Positions 19,692-30,033 of a stretch of 64,000 nt of DNA are shown in pieces. The notes under the pieces were generated by a model that was not told the DNA's origin, made no database searches, and was given only the letters and a program-made list of their open reading frames with translations. Origin of the DNA: Providencia stuartii. Lineage in GTDB: Bacteria > Pseudomonadota > Gammaproteobacteria > Enterobacterales > Enterobacteriaceae. The DNA is taken from contig UGUC01000003.1 of assembly GCA_900455155.1 (NCBI GenBank), positions 372,001-436,000 of the forward strand, given 5' to 3'. The first letter of the stretch is position 1. The number at the start of each line of letters is the position of its first letter. The position numbers and the translations under genes were made by a program.

Positions 19692-20603
19692 ATGAAAATA
19701 ACGCTTATCGGTTGTGGTGCTATTGGTAAATTATGGCTCGCCGCGTTAAGTCAGCAAGGGCACGATATACAAGGCTGGCTACGTATAGCCCAATCTGACT
19801 TATTTGTTGATGTCAACGAACCCGATGGCCGTATTTTTCGTGAATGGATCCCTTGCAATAACCTCAATCATTTACAAAACAGTGAATTGGTTATTGTGTG
19901 TTTGAAGGCATGGCAAGTCTCCGATGCGCTACTGCCTTTACTGCATAATATACCAGACGCCTGCCCGATCCTGTTACTTCATAACGGCATGGGGACACTT
20001 GATGAATTAGGCACTTTACGCCATCCTTTTTTATCCGGCATCACCACCCACGCAGCTTGGCAAGAAAACAACCAAGTTTTTCATGTCGCTAATGGTATAA
20101 CCCATATCGGAGCCGTTAACTCACTGGCTGAAAATTACTACCCCATTGCCGATATTTTGCATGAGGCCCTTCCAGATGTCGCATGGCATAACCAGATCCT
20201 GACGACGTGTTGGAAGAAACTTGCCGTCAACTGTGTGATAAATCCTCTCACTATTCTTCATAATTGTAAAAATGGTGATTTACTCAATCATTCACAGCAA
20301 ATTAATTTGCTAATTGATGAAATATGCCAAGTGATGGCTATTGAAGGACTGCATACTGATAAAGCCCAGCTTGTTGACTATATTTATGGCATTATTCACA
20401 GTACGGCGAGTAACTACTCCTCAATGTTACAAGACATTCGTAATAAGCGACGAACCGAAATCGACTACATTACAGGCTATCTCATTAAACAAGCAAGAGC
20501 ACATGGCCTAAGCACACCAGAGAATGATCGTTTGTACCATTTTATTAAACAGCGAGAAGAAAAAAATGACGGCTTCCGTACTGATATGCATCGCCAATGG
20601 TAG
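19692..20603 (+). CDS. panE: 2-dehydropantoate 2-reductase (ketopantoate reductase)
   Basis: NADPH-dependent reduction of ketopantoate to pantoate in coenzyme A synthesis. It has 303 aa (E. coli 303) from ATG 19692, which has AGGGGG upstream; an ATG ten codons earlier lacks support. The Rossmann motif is [15 protein letters not shown]. The conserved LHNGMGT and [14 protein letters not shown] segments hold the catalytic Lys region. The C terminus overlaps yajL by 38 bases in another frame; the shared tail (IKQREEKN...MHRQW against E. coli IKRKENE...LPRPW) shows the overlap is real. Confidence 0.96.
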   Translation: MKITLIGCGAIGKLWLAALSQQGHDIQGWLRIAQSDLFVDVNEPDGRIFREWIPCNNLNHLQNSELVIVCLKAWQVSDALLPLLHNIPDACPILLLHNGMGTLDELGTLRHPFLSGITTHAAWQENNQVFHVANGITHIGAVNSLAENYYPIADILHEALPDVAWHNQILTTCWKKLAVNCVINPLTILHNCKNGDLLNHSQQINLLIDEICQVMAIEGLHTDKAQLVDYIYGIIHSTASNYSSMLQDIRNKRRTEIDYITGYLIKQARAHGLSTPENDRLYHFIKQREEKNDGFRTDMHRQW

Positions 20604-21159
20604 TGAAGAAATCGAAACCGTAACCACTACTGATTTATTAGTAAGGGCAGGGATCAAGGTTACATTAGCTAGTGTGACTGACGATGGCTCTATTGAAATA
20701 ACCGCCTCTAGAGGCGTCAGAATTGTCGCTGATATCCCAATTATCAAGGTGGCTGATGAACCTTTTGATGCGATTGTTCTTCCCGGTGGAGTAAAAGGAG
20801 CCGAAACCTTCCGCGACAGCCCATTAGTCGTGGAAAAAGCGAGGAGAATGCACCTTGATGGTAAAATTGTAGCCGCGATTTGTGCCGCTCCTGCTTTGGT
20901 ATTGGAATACCACCAGTTATTTCCAATCGGGAATATGACAGGTTATCCCACGATGAAAAATCAAATTGCGGCAAATAAATGGGTTGATAAGCGAGTCTAT
21001 TTTGATGAGCGTGTCAACTTATTAACGAGCCAAGGGCCAGCAACAACCTTTGATTTCGCCTTGAAATTGATTGAGTTGCTGGTTGGCCGCGATATCGCCG
21101 GCAAGGTTGCATCTCAATTAATTTTACCTAATGGGATTAATGATTATTTAGAACAGTAA
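20566..21159 (+). CDS. yajL: Protein YajL (DJ-1/ThiJ/PfpI family)
   Basis: DJ-1 superfamily protein linked to oxidative-stress protection and reported as a chaperone/deglycase; the exact reaction is debated. It has 197 aa. The nucleophile elbow is AAICAAPA with Cys106, and the conserved acidic residue is Glu14/15 in ANGSEEIE. The start ATG 20566 lies inside the end of panE and follows an A/G-rich stretch (GAGAAGAAAAAA). Older annotation ties it to thiamine synthesis because it neighbours thiI. Confidence 0.95.
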   Translation: MTASVLICIANGSEEIETVTTTDLLVRAGIKVTLASVTDDGSIEITASRGVRIVADIPIIKVADEPFDAIVLPGGVKGAETFRDSPLVVEKARRMHLDGKIVAAICAAPALVLEYHQLFPIGNMTGYPTMKNQIAANKWVDKRVYFDERVNLLTSQGPATTFDFALKLIELLVGRDIAGKVASQLILPNGINDYLEQ

Positions 21160-21163
21160 TAGT

Positions 21164-21200
21164 AAAGGCCGATACGATGATACCGTTCGGCCTTTATCTT
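21164..21200 (+). terminator. Rho-independent terminator after yajL
   Basis: Stem AAAGGCCGA / TCGGCCTTT (9 bp, 13-nt loop) followed by ATCTT. It lies between the convergent yajL and thiI genes. Confidence 0.82.
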
Positions 21201-21218
21201 AGTTATGACATGACTCGG

Positions 21219-22671
21219 TTACGGGCGATAGACTTTTACATTATTAAAACCCCTGCTCTTGCAAATAAAGAGCTTGTAAACGGCTCATCACCCCGCGCTC
21301 GCAATATAACAAGTAGGTTTTATCTTTTGGTAAATCGCCAAATTGAGTACCCAAGCGGTAAAACGGGATATGCTTAACCTCAATCCCTTCAATGGATAAT
21401 GGCTTCTCTTCGTGTTCGTCCGTAGAGCGAATATCTAAAATCACTTCATGCTCAGGCGCAAGCTCACTCACCATTTCCACTTCCATGACTTGTTCACGGC
21501 TTTCTTGGGCTATCTGGCGAATATCAATATTTTGTGACTGCTCAACGACTTGCTCTAAGATACTAAAGTCAAAATTGGCTTCTTCCGCTTCAATTTTCGC
21601 TTTCACTGCTTTAACAGTAGGGCTTTTCGAAATCACACCACAATATTCAGGCATGGTTTTCGCAAAATCTTCTGTGCCAATTTGACGGGCAATTTTGATG
21701 ATATGCTCTTTGTCATGAGAGATAAGAGGACGCAACACCAAAGTGTCAGACGCATTATCAATCAAACGCAAATTGGTCAATGTTTGACTTGATACCTGCC
21801 CTAATGCTTCCCCTGTCACTATCGCTTGAACGCCATAGCGTTCAGCAACCTTTGAAGCGGCACGGACCATCATGCGTTTCAAGACAACGCCCATTTGTCC
21901 GTCATCTACTTTTTCTAAGATTTCTGCCACAACAGGCTCAAAATTAACCGCAATAAAACGGACTTTATGGGAACTACCAAAGCGGTTCCAGAGATAGTGG
22001 GCAATTTGTTTAACACCAATTTCATGAGCCGCTCCACCTAGATTAAAGAAGCAGTAATGAACACGGCAACCACGGCGCATCAACATATAACTTGATACCC
22101 CAGAGTCAAAGCCCCCAGAGATCAGTGATAATACATCTTCTTGCGTCCCAATAGGGAAACCACCAATACCTTCATAGCGTGCTTTTACGAGGATCAAGTT
22201 TTCGTCTTCTATCTCTAAATGCACCGTAACATCGGGGGCTGTCAGCTTCACTTTCGCAGAAGGAATATGTTGATTTAAGCCACCACCGATATAGCGCTCC
22301 GCCTCAATAGAAGTAAACTCATGCTTCCCTCTTCGCTTGACGCGCACACAGAAAGTTTTATTTTCTAGCGAAGGCGCATAAGAGTCATGCACCATCTCAT
22401 AAATATGGTGCAAACTGGTGAACGGCTTTTCTTCAACTTCTAACACATGGTGAATACCGGGAATGCGCGTCAGCATGTCACAAATTTCGTCGTGTTTCGT
22501 TTCCCCTTTAACACGCACTTCAATGTTATCCCAATGACGGACAACCGCGATTTCTTCGCCCAACGGCTTCAGGACATTACGGATATTGCTGGTAAGGATC
22601 TTAATAAAACGTAGCCTAACGGTCTGGCTTTTAATCGTAATTTCTGGGAATAACTTAATGATAAACTTCAT
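21219..22671 (-). CDS. thiI: tRNA 4-thiouridine synthase / thiazole-synthesis sulfurtransferase ThiI (frameshift 8 codons before the end)
   Basis: Makes 4-thiouridine at tRNA position 8 and passes sulfur to ThiS for thiazole synthesis. Domains in order: N-terminal ferredoxin-like plus THUMP (about 1-165), PP-loop ATPase with [10 protein letters not shown], and C-terminal rhodanese with the persulfide Cys near 457 ([10 protein letters not shown]). As written the frame ends at 21244 (LQEQGF*). The A run 21246-21249 has one base too many; removing it gives [14 protein letters not shown], identical in form to the E. coli tail, and a stop at 21219 (483 aa, E. coli 482). The early stop would remove only eight residues. 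Confidence 0.96.
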
Positions 22672-22890
22672 AATAGCAGCATGTTAATGTTATAGGGGCA
22701 AGTGAACGTATTTTAAAAGTGACACACGTACAGGTTACCAATTGTCAATAAAGAGGCGTATTATAGCACTATCTTGTGTGTTGAATCTAAAAACACCAAT
22801 AATAAATTGTATCCAGCGCGAGACTAAGTTAGTCTGCTCAATTAATACAATCCTTTGATTGAATGATTAAATATTTGTGGTTAAAGAAAG

Positions 22891-23142
22891 ATGGCTAAAG
22901 AAAAATCTCAGCAAGTACCTGTAGTTAGCTTCGAAAACTCACTCAAAGAACTTGAGGAAATTGTTTCTCGCCTTGAGTCTGGCTCACTACCACTTGAAGA
23001 TGCGCTCAATGAGTTTGAACGAGGCATCCAAATCGCTAAACAAGGGCAAAAAGTCCTGCAACAGGCTGAGCAACGCGTGCAAATCCTGCTTAGCGATGAT
23101 GAAAATAAAGCTCTTGATGATTTTTCACCAGATACCGAATAA
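22891..23142 (+). CDS. xseB: Exodeoxyribonuclease VII small subunit
   Basis: Small subunit of exonuclease VII, which degrades single-stranded DNA with the large subunit XseA (encoded elsewhere). It has 83 aa (E. coli 80). Family core: [34 protein letters not shown], two antiparallel helices. First gene of xseB-ispA-dxs, divergent from thiI. Confidence 0.96.
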   Translation: MAKEKSQQVPVVSFENSLKELEEIVSRLESGSLPLEDALNEFERGIQIAKQGQKVLQQAEQRVQILLSDDENKALDDFSPDTE

Positions 23143-23145
23143 ATT

Positions 23146-24063
23146 ATGTCCGAACAACACCCTAATAGCTTCACGATACAGCAACAACAAGCGTATGAGC
23201 GAGTTAACCAGTATTTACTAAATGCCTTAGATGCGCTTCCTTTCTCTGATTTACCCCTTGCCGCTGCCATGAAACATGGTGCACTACTTGGGGGGAAACG
23301 CCTACGCCCGTTTTTGACCTATACTGTAGGAAGCATGCTGGGTGTCGATTCTGTTAATCTTGATGCGCCAGCGGCAGCGGTTGAGTGTATTCACGCCTAC
23401 TCATTAATTCATGATGATCTCCCTGCTATGGATGATGATGACCTACGGCGTGGGCAACCCACTTGCCATATCAAATTTGGTGAAGGGAATGCCATTTTGG
23501 CGGGTGATGCGCTACAAACATTAGCCTTCCAGCTACTGTCTTCCGCAGAAATGCCTGATGTTACTGACAAAGACCGAATTGCTATGTTGTCAGAACTCGC
23601 TTATGCCAGTGGTCTAGCAGGTATGTGTGGTGGTCAAGCACTCGACCTTGAGGCTGAGGGCAAGCGTGTTGATCTTGCAGCCCTTGAACGTATTCACCAA
23701 CACAAAACGGGTGCATTAATACGAGCAGCTATTCGTATGGGTGCTTATGCCGCTGGAATAAAAGGACATAAGGCACTACCTGCATTAGATAAGTATGCAG
23801 AATCTATTGGCCTCGCATTCCAAGTACAAGATGATATTTTGGATGTGATTGGTGATAGTGAAGTGACAGGCAAACGCCAAGGCGCTGATGCTGAGCATGA
23901 GAAAAGCACGTATCCATCTTTGCTAGGACTTGAAGCGGCTCAAGAAAAAGCTCGCGAGCTGTATTATAATGCGTTGGAAGCGTTAAAAGCCATTGAAGCA
24001 GAAGGCTATAATACACAAACTTTAGTCGCCCTAGCGAATTTCATTATCGAGCGTAAAAGCTAA
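23146..24063 (+). CDS. ispA: (2E,6E)-farnesyl diphosphate synthase
   Basis: Condenses isopentenyl diphosphate with dimethylallyl and geranyl diphosphate to make farnesyl diphosphate for ubiquinone, undecaprenyl phosphate and heme o. It has 305 aa (E. coli 299). The first Asp-rich motif is DDLPAMDDDDLRRG and the second is DDILD. The start is 3 bases after the xseB stop, so the two are co-translated. Its product is the prenyl donor used by CyoE in this window. Confidence 0.97.
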   Translation: MSEQHPNSFTIQQQQAYERVNQYLLNALDALPFSDLPLAAAMKHGALLGGKRLRPFLTYTVGSMLGVDSVNLDAPAAAVECIHAYSLIHDDLPAMDDDDLRRGQPTCHIKFGEGNAILAGDALQTLAFQLLSSAEMPDVTDKDRIAMLSELAYASGLAGMCGGQALDLEAEGKRVDLAALERIHQHKTGALIRAAIRMGAYAAGIKGHKALPALDKYAESIGLAFQVQDDILDVIGDSEVTGKRQGADAEHEKSTYPSLLGLEAAQEKARELYYNALEALKAIEAEGYNTQTLVALANFIIERKS

Positions 24064-24089
24064 TCTTACATACTCTCAAACGATTAAAG

Positions 24090-24197
24090 ATGCGGCTAGG
24101 CGAGAAGCGAACAAGTTGCTAGGATCATACAAAAATCTATGGTCAGCACGCGTGAACATAGTCAATAACGCTGCCATCGAGATCATAACGAGTATAC
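24090..24197. repeat. Possible degenerate intergenic repeat, copy 2
   Basis: Between ispA and dxs, in the opposite orientation to the copy at 19544. Read on the minus strand it starts TATACTCGT (24196-24188), then GCAGC and ATTGACTATGT. It resembles, from memory, intergenic repeats common in Morganellaceae; this is not verified. Confidence 0.5.
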
Positions 24198-24253
24198 AAT
24201 GCTGCTTTCTATTCATACTATTGATAATAAAAGTGGCATAATAGCTAAATTCA

Positions 24254-24275
24254 AACGCTGGAATTAACCAGCGTT
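24254..24275. other. Hairpin upstream of dxs
   Basis: Perfect 8-bp stem AACGCTGG / CCAGCGTT with a 6-nt loop, 41 bases before the dxs ATG. There is no clean T tract; it could be a weak terminator after ispA or a leader hairpin of dxs. Confidence 0.5.
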
Positions 24276-24315
24276 ATTACCTTATTAACAATTATAAATA
24301 GTCGTGGGCCCCCTA

Positions 24316-26184
24316 ATGAGTATTGATATCGCTAAGTATCCAACACTAGCGCTGGCAGAAACACCGGAAGAGCTACGTCTGCTGCCGAAAGAAAGCCTGC
24401 CGAAGCTGTGTGATGAACTCAGGCAATTTTTACTTAGTAGTGTTGGTCGATCTAGCGGTCACTTTGCCTCTGGTTTAGGCGCCGTTGAACTCACCGTTGC
24501 ATTACATTATGTCTATAAAACTCCTTTCGATAACCTTGTCTGGGATGTGGGACATCAAGCCTACCCCCATAAGATTTTAACAGGTCGCCGAGATCGCATT
24601 GATACCATTCGTCAAAAAAATGGTTTGCATCCCTTTCCTTGGCGTGACGAAAGCGAATATGACGTATTGAGCGTTGGTCACTCATCAACCTCAATTAGTG
24701 CCGGTTTAGGTATGGCCATTGCCGCTGAAAAAGAAGATAAAAACCGCAAAACCGTCTGTGTCATTGGGGATGGTGCGATTACTGCGGGTATGGCATTTGA
24801 AGCCATGAACCATGCCGGTGATGTTGCTCCTGATATGTTAGTCATCCTCAACGATAACGAAATGTCGATTTCTGAAAATGTTGGGGCGCTGAATAACCAT
24901 CTTGCTCACCTGCTCTCTGGCAAGCTCTACACCACTTTGCGTGAAGGTGGTAAAAAAGTGTTTTCTAATATGCCGCCGATTAAAGAGCTATTAAAGAAAA
25001 CAGAAGAACATATCAAAGGCATGGTCGTTCCTGGCACCATGTTTGAAGAGTTAGGTTTTAACTACATCGGCCCTGTTGATGGTCACGATGTCGTTGCGCT
25101 TGTGCAAACCTTGAAAAATATGCGTGATCTAAAAGGGCCTCAGTTCTTACATATCATGACCAAAAAAGGTCGTGGCTATGAGCCTGCTGAAAAAGATCCG
25201 ATCAGTTGGCATGCTGTTCCTAAATTTGATCCAAGCACATTTACCCTGCCTAAGAGTAAAGAGACCCGTCCTACATTTTCTAAGATTTTTGGGGATTGGC
25301 TATGCGAAGAAGCCCAAAACGATGATAAGCTCATGGCTATCACACCGGCTATGCGTGAAGGGTCAGGAATGGTGCGTTTTTCCAAAGAGTACCCTAACCA
25401 ATACTTCGATGTCGCCATCGCCGAGCAACATGCCGTTACCTTTGCCGCTGGCTTAGCTATCGGTGGTTATAATCCGATCGTCGCGATTTACTCCACTTTC
25501 TTGCAGCGCGGTTACGATCAAGTGATCCATGATGTTGCGATTCAAAAAACCCCTATCTTATTTGCCATTGATCGTGCGGGGATTGTTGGGGCTGATGGCC
25601 AAACTCACCAAGGGGCATTTGATATCTCTTACCTACGGTGCATTCCAACACTCGTTATCATGACGCCAAGTGATGAAAATGAATGCCGCCAAATGCTACA
25701 TACTGGTTACCATTATAAAGATGGCCCTAGCGCGGTACGCTACCCTCGCGGAACAGGCACTGGAGCAGAATTACAACCTCTTGCACCACTACCAATTGGT
25801 AAAGGGGTCATTCGTCGCCAAGGGGAAAAAATTGCCATCCTCTGCTTCGGTACATTACTCAAACATGCGCTCGACGCTGCCGAAGCGCTTAATGCAACCG
25901 TTGTTGATATGCGCTTTGTTAAACCATTAGATGAAGCACTGATCCTCGATATGGTAAACAGCCATGACATGTTAGTCACGCTAGAAGAGAATGCCATTAT
26001 GGGCGGTGCAGGCAGTGGTGTTAACGAATTCCTGATGCGCGAACATAAGATGATACCTGTATTAAATCTTGGTTTACCTGATTTCTTTATACCGCAAGGC
26101 AGCCAAGAAGAGCTTATTGCGGACTTAGGTCTCGATAGTCAAGGTATTATTCACGCAATCGAACAATATCAGCAGAAATCATAA
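24316..26184 (+). CDS. dxs: 1-deoxy-D-xylulose-5-phosphate synthase
   Basis: Thiamine-diphosphate enzyme joining pyruvate and glyceraldehyde 3-phosphate, the first step of the MEP isoprenoid pathway, also feeding thiamine and pyridoxal synthesis. It has 622 aa (E. coli 620) from ATG 24316 ([13 protein letters not shown]); an ATG four codons earlier is less likely. Motifs: [17 protein letters not shown] (active-site His), the ThDP-binding [32 protein letters not shown] and [11 protein letters not shown]. No strong ribosome-binding site is visible; GTGGG is the best. It lies 252 bases after ispA. Confidence 0.97.
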   Translation: MSIDIAKYPTLALAETPEELRLLPKESLPKLCDELRQFLLSSVGRSSGHFASGLGAVELTVALHYVYKTPFDNLVWDVGHQAYPHKILTGRRDRIDTIRQKNGLHPFPWRDESEYDVLSVGHSSTSISAGLGMAIAAEKEDKNRKTVCVIGDGAITAGMAFEAMNHAGDVAPDMLVILNDNEMSISENVGALNNHLAHLLSGKLYTTLREGGKKVFSNMPPIKELLKKTEEHIKGMVVPGTMFEELGFNYIGPVDGHDVVALVQTLKNMRDLKGPQFLHIMTKKGRGYEPAEKDPISWHAVPKFDPSTFTLPKSKETRPTFSKIFGDWLCEEAQNDDKLMAITPAMREGSGMVRFSKEYPNQYFDVAIAEQHAVTFAAGLAIGGYNPIVAIYSTFLQRGYDQVIHDVAIQKTPILFAIDRAGIVGADGQTHQGAFDISYLRCIPTLVIMTPSDENECRQMLHTGYHYKDGPSAVRYPRGTGTGAELQPLAPLPIGKGVIRRQGEKIAILCFGTLLKHALDAAEALNATVVDMRFVKPLDEALILDMVNSHDMLVTLEENAIMGGAGSGVNEFLMREHKMIPVLNLGLPDFFIPQGSQEELIADLGLDSQGIIHAIEQYQQKS

Positions 26185-26192
26185 CCTATAGT

Positions 26193-26231
26193 AAAAAACA
26201 GGTATTGTGATAATAACAATACCTGTTTTTC
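26193..26231 (+). terminator. Rho-independent terminator after dxs
   Basis: Stem ACAGGTATTGT / ACAATACCTGT (11 bp, 7-nt loop), A-rich before and TTTTT after. It could work in both directions. Confidence 0.92.
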
Positions 26232-26436
26232 TCAATATTCTTCCTTAATCGATCTTCCATTACAATCCCCGCTTCCTTATGTGAAATTTCATTTTTCTTA
26301 TTTAAGATAAAATTATTTTGATCATCGATAAGATCAAACTAAGCTAAAATTCTTTTAAAAGGATCTTGCTTTTATCTCAAATAAAGTTCAGTATGAAGTT
26401 AATACCCAATTACCCTCATAATAATTTTTGTCATTA

Positions 26437-26512
26437 TTGACATAAATGTCTCATATTTATATGAGATATACGCCTCATTTTTATTTTAGCTGCCTTTTGG
26501 CAGCTTTCTTTT
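26437..26512 (+). ncRNA. Candidate short RNA (promoter plus terminator, no ORF)
   Basis: A perfect -35 TTGACA (26437-26442), 17-nt spacer and a -10-like TATGAG (26460-26465, 4 of 6) are followed about 22 bases later by a hairpin AGCTGCC-TTTT-GGCAGCT and TTCTTTT (26488-26512). An imperfect promoter that overlaps the palindrome TCTCATAT/ATATGAGA. The product would be about 40 nt. The terminator alone is firm; the RNA is inference. Confidence 0.3.
26488..26512 (+). terminator. Orphan Rho-independent terminator
   Basis: AGCTGCC / GGCAGCT (7 bp, TTTT loop) then TTCTTTT. No gene ends just upstream; dxs already has its own terminator 260 bases before. Confidence 0.8.
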
Positions 26513-26710
26513 GCAAAAAAGAAAATAAATCAAATAGATTCAATAAATTAAGTAATTCCCTCTAATTTTCTAATCGCTATTTTTAATATCCTCTATCTAG
26601 AACCTATTATATTTTTCTATAAAAAATCGCGGTAATGACCTCTTTGTAACCTATATAAAATAACAACACGGATTATTACGATAACAAAAAGATCTTTTTT
26701 GATCGCTTAA

Positions 26711-26744
26711 AATAAAAAACCCGTCTCAATCACTGACACGGGTT
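26711..26744 (-). terminator. Rho-independent terminator after thiL
   Basis: Minus-strand stem ACCCGTGTC / GAGACGGGT (one mismatch) followed by TTTTT. It ends the nrdR-ribD-ribE-nusB-thiL unit. Confidence 0.85.
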
Positions 26745-26772
26745 CACTAAACAGCATGATTATTTTATCAAC

Positions 26773-27762
26773 TTAACTATTAACATCCGTTAATGCAAAA
26801 TGATCAAACCCTTTAAGGGCAACATCAACCGCCTGATTATCACAATAATAACTGATCCCTTCTGATTGCGGTTTTATTTGACCAATACACGTAAAATTAG
26901 CGCCTGTATGAGCCAATGCTACTTCTAAAGCACCACGATTAACTTCAGGGATCGTAAAGCAGAGCTCATAATCTTCACCACCACTTAACGACCAAATGCG
27001 TGCTTGCTCTACAGAGCAGTTTTGTTGCAACGCCTCGGAAAGTGGTAAAGCATCAAGATTAATACGAGCGCCACAGCCGCTAGCCTTGAGGATATGATTG
27101 AGATCGGAAATTAAACCATCAGAAATATCAATCGCGGAAGAAGCTAAGTGGCGTAACGCCTGCCCTTGTAAAATACGCGGCTGAGGACGCAGATGACGCC
27201 CAATTAGCCATGACTTTTGGCTCTCATCAGCAATATCTAATTTCCCCTGTAATATTGCTAAACCCGCAGCGCTGTCACCTAGTGTGCCCGTCACGTATAT
27301 CCAGTCGCCATTACGGGCTCCTGAGCGTGACAATGCTTTCCCACTCGGTACTAAGCCATGTACGGTATAAGTTAGGCTCATTGGTCCACGCGTTGTATCA
27401 CCGCCAATTAGCTGCATACCGTAATAGTTAATTTGCTCAAATAAGCTATCGCTAAATTGCTCTAACCAATCTGGATCAACATGAGGTAGTGTGATCGCTA
27501 GAGAAACCCATGCCGGATCTGCTCCCATAGCAGCAAGATCACTTAAATTAGACGCTAATGATTTGTAAGCAAGATCGGCTGGAGAAATTTCAGGAAGGAA
27601 GTGGATACCAGAAACTAATGTATCGGTGCTCACAGCAAGCTGCTGTTTTTCTGGGATGGTCATCAACGCACAGTCATCACCAATACCAATATTCACATCC
27701 CGTCTGTTTGTTGTTTGACGGTTAAAGTAACGCGCGATGAGGTCAAATTCGCCATATGACAT
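26773..27762 (-). CDS. thiL: Thiamine-monophosphate kinase
   Basis: Phosphorylates thiamine monophosphate to the cofactor thiamine diphosphate (used by Dxs and the PoxB-like enzyme in this window). It has 329 aa (E. coli 325). The start ATG 27762 ([13 protein letters not shown]) matches E. coli MACGEFSLIARYF; an ATG 15 codons upstream lacks homology. Motifs: [44 protein letters not shown] and [10 protein letters not shown]. It follows nusB by 135 bases and is the last gene of its unit; pgpA, which follows it in E. coli, is missing. Confidence 0.96.
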   Translation of the reverse strand: MSYGEFDLIARYFNRQTTNRRDVNIGIGDDCALMTIPEKQQLAVSTDTLVSGIHFLPEISPADLAYKSLASNLSDLAAMGADPAWVSLAITLPHVDPDWLEQFSDSLFEQINYYGMQLIGGDTTRGPMSLTYTVHGLVPSGKALSRSGARNGDWIYVTGTLGDSAAGLAILQGKLDIADESQKSWLIGRHLRPQPRILQGQALRHLASSAIDISDGLISDLNHILKASGCGARINLDALPLSEALQQNCSVEQARIWSLSGGEDYELCFTIPEVNRGALEVALAHTGANFTCIGQIKPQSEGISYYCDNQAVDVALKGFDHFALTDVNS

Positions 27763-27897
27763 GGTAGCTTTTCCATTTTCGCTATGCCCAGTTATCAACT
27801 TCATCACTGATAATTAGACATAAAAGACAAAGATAGGCCGGAACCCAGCCTACCTCATTACTACTGTAGTATTACAGGAGGGAACCCTGATCAATTT

Positions 27898-28314
27898 TTA
27901 TTTTTTACGACGAACAGAAGGCGCAGCCTTATCGAGAACACCATTCACAAATTTATGGCTATCTTCAGCACCAAAAACTTTGGCTAGTTCAATGCCTTCG
28001 TTAATTGCAACTTTATAAGGCACATCTTCACGGTAGCTTAGTTCATACATAGCAACACGTAAAATCGCTTTCTCTACCTGCCCCAACTCTTCAAGCTGGC
28101 GAGATAGGAAAGGAGCCATTAGCTGGTCAAGCTTAGCAGCGTTATTGGCGACTCCCGACAACAGTTCACGAAAATAAATAACGTCAACGTCAGACATGTC
28201 CTGTTCAGCAATAAATTCATATTCCACATCGGAAACATTATTACCGGATAATTGCCATGAATAGATGGCCTGTACAGCACACTCACGAGCGCGGCGACGA
28301 GCAGCAGGTTTCAC
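27898..28314 (-). CDS. nusB: Transcription antitermination factor NusB
   Basis: Binds boxA RNA with S10 (NusE) for rRNA antitermination. It has 138 aa (E. coli 139). It starts with GTG at 28314 ([23 protein letters not shown]) after AAGGGGA. Core motifs: [22 protein letters not shown] and [29 protein letters not shown]. It lies 26 bases after ribE, the usual enterobacterial pairing. Confidence 0.97.
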   Translation of the reverse strand: MKPAARRRARECAVQAIYSWQLSGNNVSDVEYEFIAEQDMSDVDVIYFRELLSGVANNAAKLDQLMAPFLSRQLEELGQVEKAILRVAMYELSYREDVPYKVAINEGIELAKVFGAEDSHKFVNGVLDKAAPSVRRKK

Positions 28315-28340
28315 AAGATTCCCCTTAAATAAAAACTAAA

Positions 28341-28811
28341 TCAGCCTTTTACAGCTTTAAGTACATTAATCATTTCTAATGCCGTCAGAGCAGCTTCAGC
28401 GCCTTTATTGCCAGCTTTAGTACCAGCACGTTCAATGGCTTGCTCAATATTTTCAGTCGTCAAAACACCGAAAGTGACTGGCACTTCACTGTTCATTGCG
28501 ACATGAGAAAGACCTGAACTGCACTCGCCTGCAACATATTCAAAATGCGCAGTTCCACCACGGATCACCGTGCCTAATGCAATAACAGCATCGTATTTTT
28601 TCGTTTCGGCCAGTGCTTTAACGGTTAATGGTAGCTCGTAAGCGCCTGGAACCCAGACAACAGTGATGTTATCTTGAGACACTTGGCCGATACGCTCTAA
28701 AGCATCAACAGCACCGTCCAGCAGACTATCATTAATAAAGTTGTTAAAACGAGCGATTGCAATGGCGACACGCGCTTGTGGCGCGGCAACAACACCTTTA
28801 ATTACGTTCAT
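28341..28811 (-). CDS. ribE: 6,7-dimethyl-8-ribityllumazine synthase
   Basis: Condenses 5-amino-6-ribitylaminouracil with dihydroxybutanone phosphate, the next-to-last step of riboflavin synthesis; also called ribH. It has 156 aa, the same as E. coli. Motifs: [48 protein letters not shown] (catalytic His) and the C-terminal [14 protein letters not shown]. Confidence 0.97.
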   Translation of the reverse strand: MNVIKGVVAAPQARVAIAIARFNNFINDSLLDGAVDALERIGQVSQDNITVVWVPGAYELPLTVKALAETKKYDAVIALGTVIRGGTAHFEYVAGECSSGLSHVAMNSEVPVTFGVLTTENIEQAIERAGTKAGNKGAEAALTALEMINVLKAVKG

Positions 28812-28913
28812 AGCCTTCCTTTAATATTAATTATAACCCGCGGGGCGCGGATTTTATCACATTCTTTCGTTAATCGCGTGGTTGAATTTTAGCAAAATGA
28901 TAAAAAACTTTTA

Positions 28914-30029
28914 TTACCACACAGGACGTAGCCTGACACGCAGGTCATCACCGACTTTCTGCACATCAGTAAATTCAAATTTTTGTGCATCTGACAAATG
29001 TGCAAGTGCTGGAATATTCACCAAACCTCGCGCTGTATCCCCTAATAATTTAGGAGCAATATAGACAATCAGCTCATCCACCAAACCAAGTTTTAACAAT
29101 GAGCCTGCGAGTATTGGTCCTGCTTCAACCCAAATGCTATTCACATTTCGTTTAGCCAACTGCATCATCAAGATCACAAGGTCAATACCATTATCATCAG
29201 ATGGAATAGCAAGCTGTTCAACTTGCCCCTGCCAAACCGCATCAGGCTCGGGTTGAGAGCGAACTAACCAACATTCACCTGCCAATTGGGTGACCTTATG
29301 TTCCGCCGTGACACGATTATGGTTATCTAAAACAATACGAATTGGTTGACGCAATGTGCTTTGCGGATAAACAGCGTGTATCTCGGCAGGTAATTCATTC
29401 CAACGTACGGTCAGTGAAGGGTTATCTGCCAGCACAGTACTACTGGTACTCAAAATTGCACTCGCTTGCGCACGCAATACCTGTACGTCCTGCCTTGCTG
29501 CTGCTGACGTGATCCATTTACTTTCACCTGATTCTAAGGCCGTTTTGCCGTCAAGGGAGGCTGCAAGTTTCAGTTGAACATAAGGGAATGCTGTACGCAT
29601 ACGCTTTAAAAATCCACGGTTTAATGATTCCGCTTCTTCCATCAATACGCCACTTGCGGTTTCAATCCCCGCTTGAGAAAGCATATATAATCCCCGACCT
29701 GCAACTTGAGGATTGGGGTCTTGCATTGCTGCCACAACACGACGAACACCCGCATTAATCAAAGCCTCAGCGCAAGGTGGGGTACGACCGTGATGGCTGC
29801 ATGGCTCTAATGTTACGTAGGCGGTAGCGCCTTTCGCTTTCTCTCCTGCCATGCGTAAGGCATGAACTTCAGCATGCGGTTCACCCGCTTTTTGGTGATA
29901 CCCTTCACCAACAATTTCACCATCACGTACGATAACGCAACCCACATTAGGATTTGGTGAAGTGGTAAAACGGCCTTTTTGGGCAAGCTCAAGTGCCCGC
30001 GCCATATAGATGCGGTCTTGTTCAATCAT
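28914..30029 (-). CDS. ribD: Bifunctional riboflavin deaminase/reductase RibD
   Basis: Deaminates the GTP-derived pyrimidine and then reduces its ribose side chain in riboflavin synthesis. It has 371 aa (E. coli 367) from ATG 30029. The N-terminal zinc deaminase has HAEVHAL and PCSHHGRTPPC; the C-terminal reductase (from about 148) has LKLAASLDGKTA and WVEAGPILAGSLL. It starts 4 bases after the nrdR stop with AGGAT inside the nrdR end, so the pair are co-translated. A longer in-frame ATG at 30104 lies inside nrdR and is not supported. Confidence 0.96.
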   Translation of the reverse strand: MIEQDRIYMARALELAQKGRFTTSPNPNVGCVIVRDGEIVGEGYHQKAGEPHAEVHALRMAGEKAKGATAYVTLEPCSHHGRTPPCAEALINAGVRRVVAAMQDPNPQVAGRGLYMLSQAGIETASGVLMEEAESLNRGFLKRMRTAFPYVQLKLAASLDGKTALESGESKWITSAAARQDVQVLRAQASAILSTSSTVLADNPSLTVRWNELPAEIHAVYPQSTLRQPIRIVLDNHNRVTAEHKVTQLAGECWLVRSQPEPDAVWQGQVEQLAIPSDDNGIDLVILMMQLAKRNVNSIWVEAGPILAGSLLKLGLVDELIVYIAPKLLGDTARGLVNIPALAHLSDAQKFEFTDVQKVGDDLRVRLRPVW

Positions 30030-30033
30030 GTTC

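Larger units (their letters stand above)
26185..26772. other. Gene-free, AT-rich stretch between dxs and thiL
   Basis: 588 bases where E. coli carries yajO and pgpA. No remnant of either was found by eye. It holds the dxs terminator, a possible promoter (26437-26465) followed by a second terminator (26488-26512), and the thiL terminator. Confidence 0.7.
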
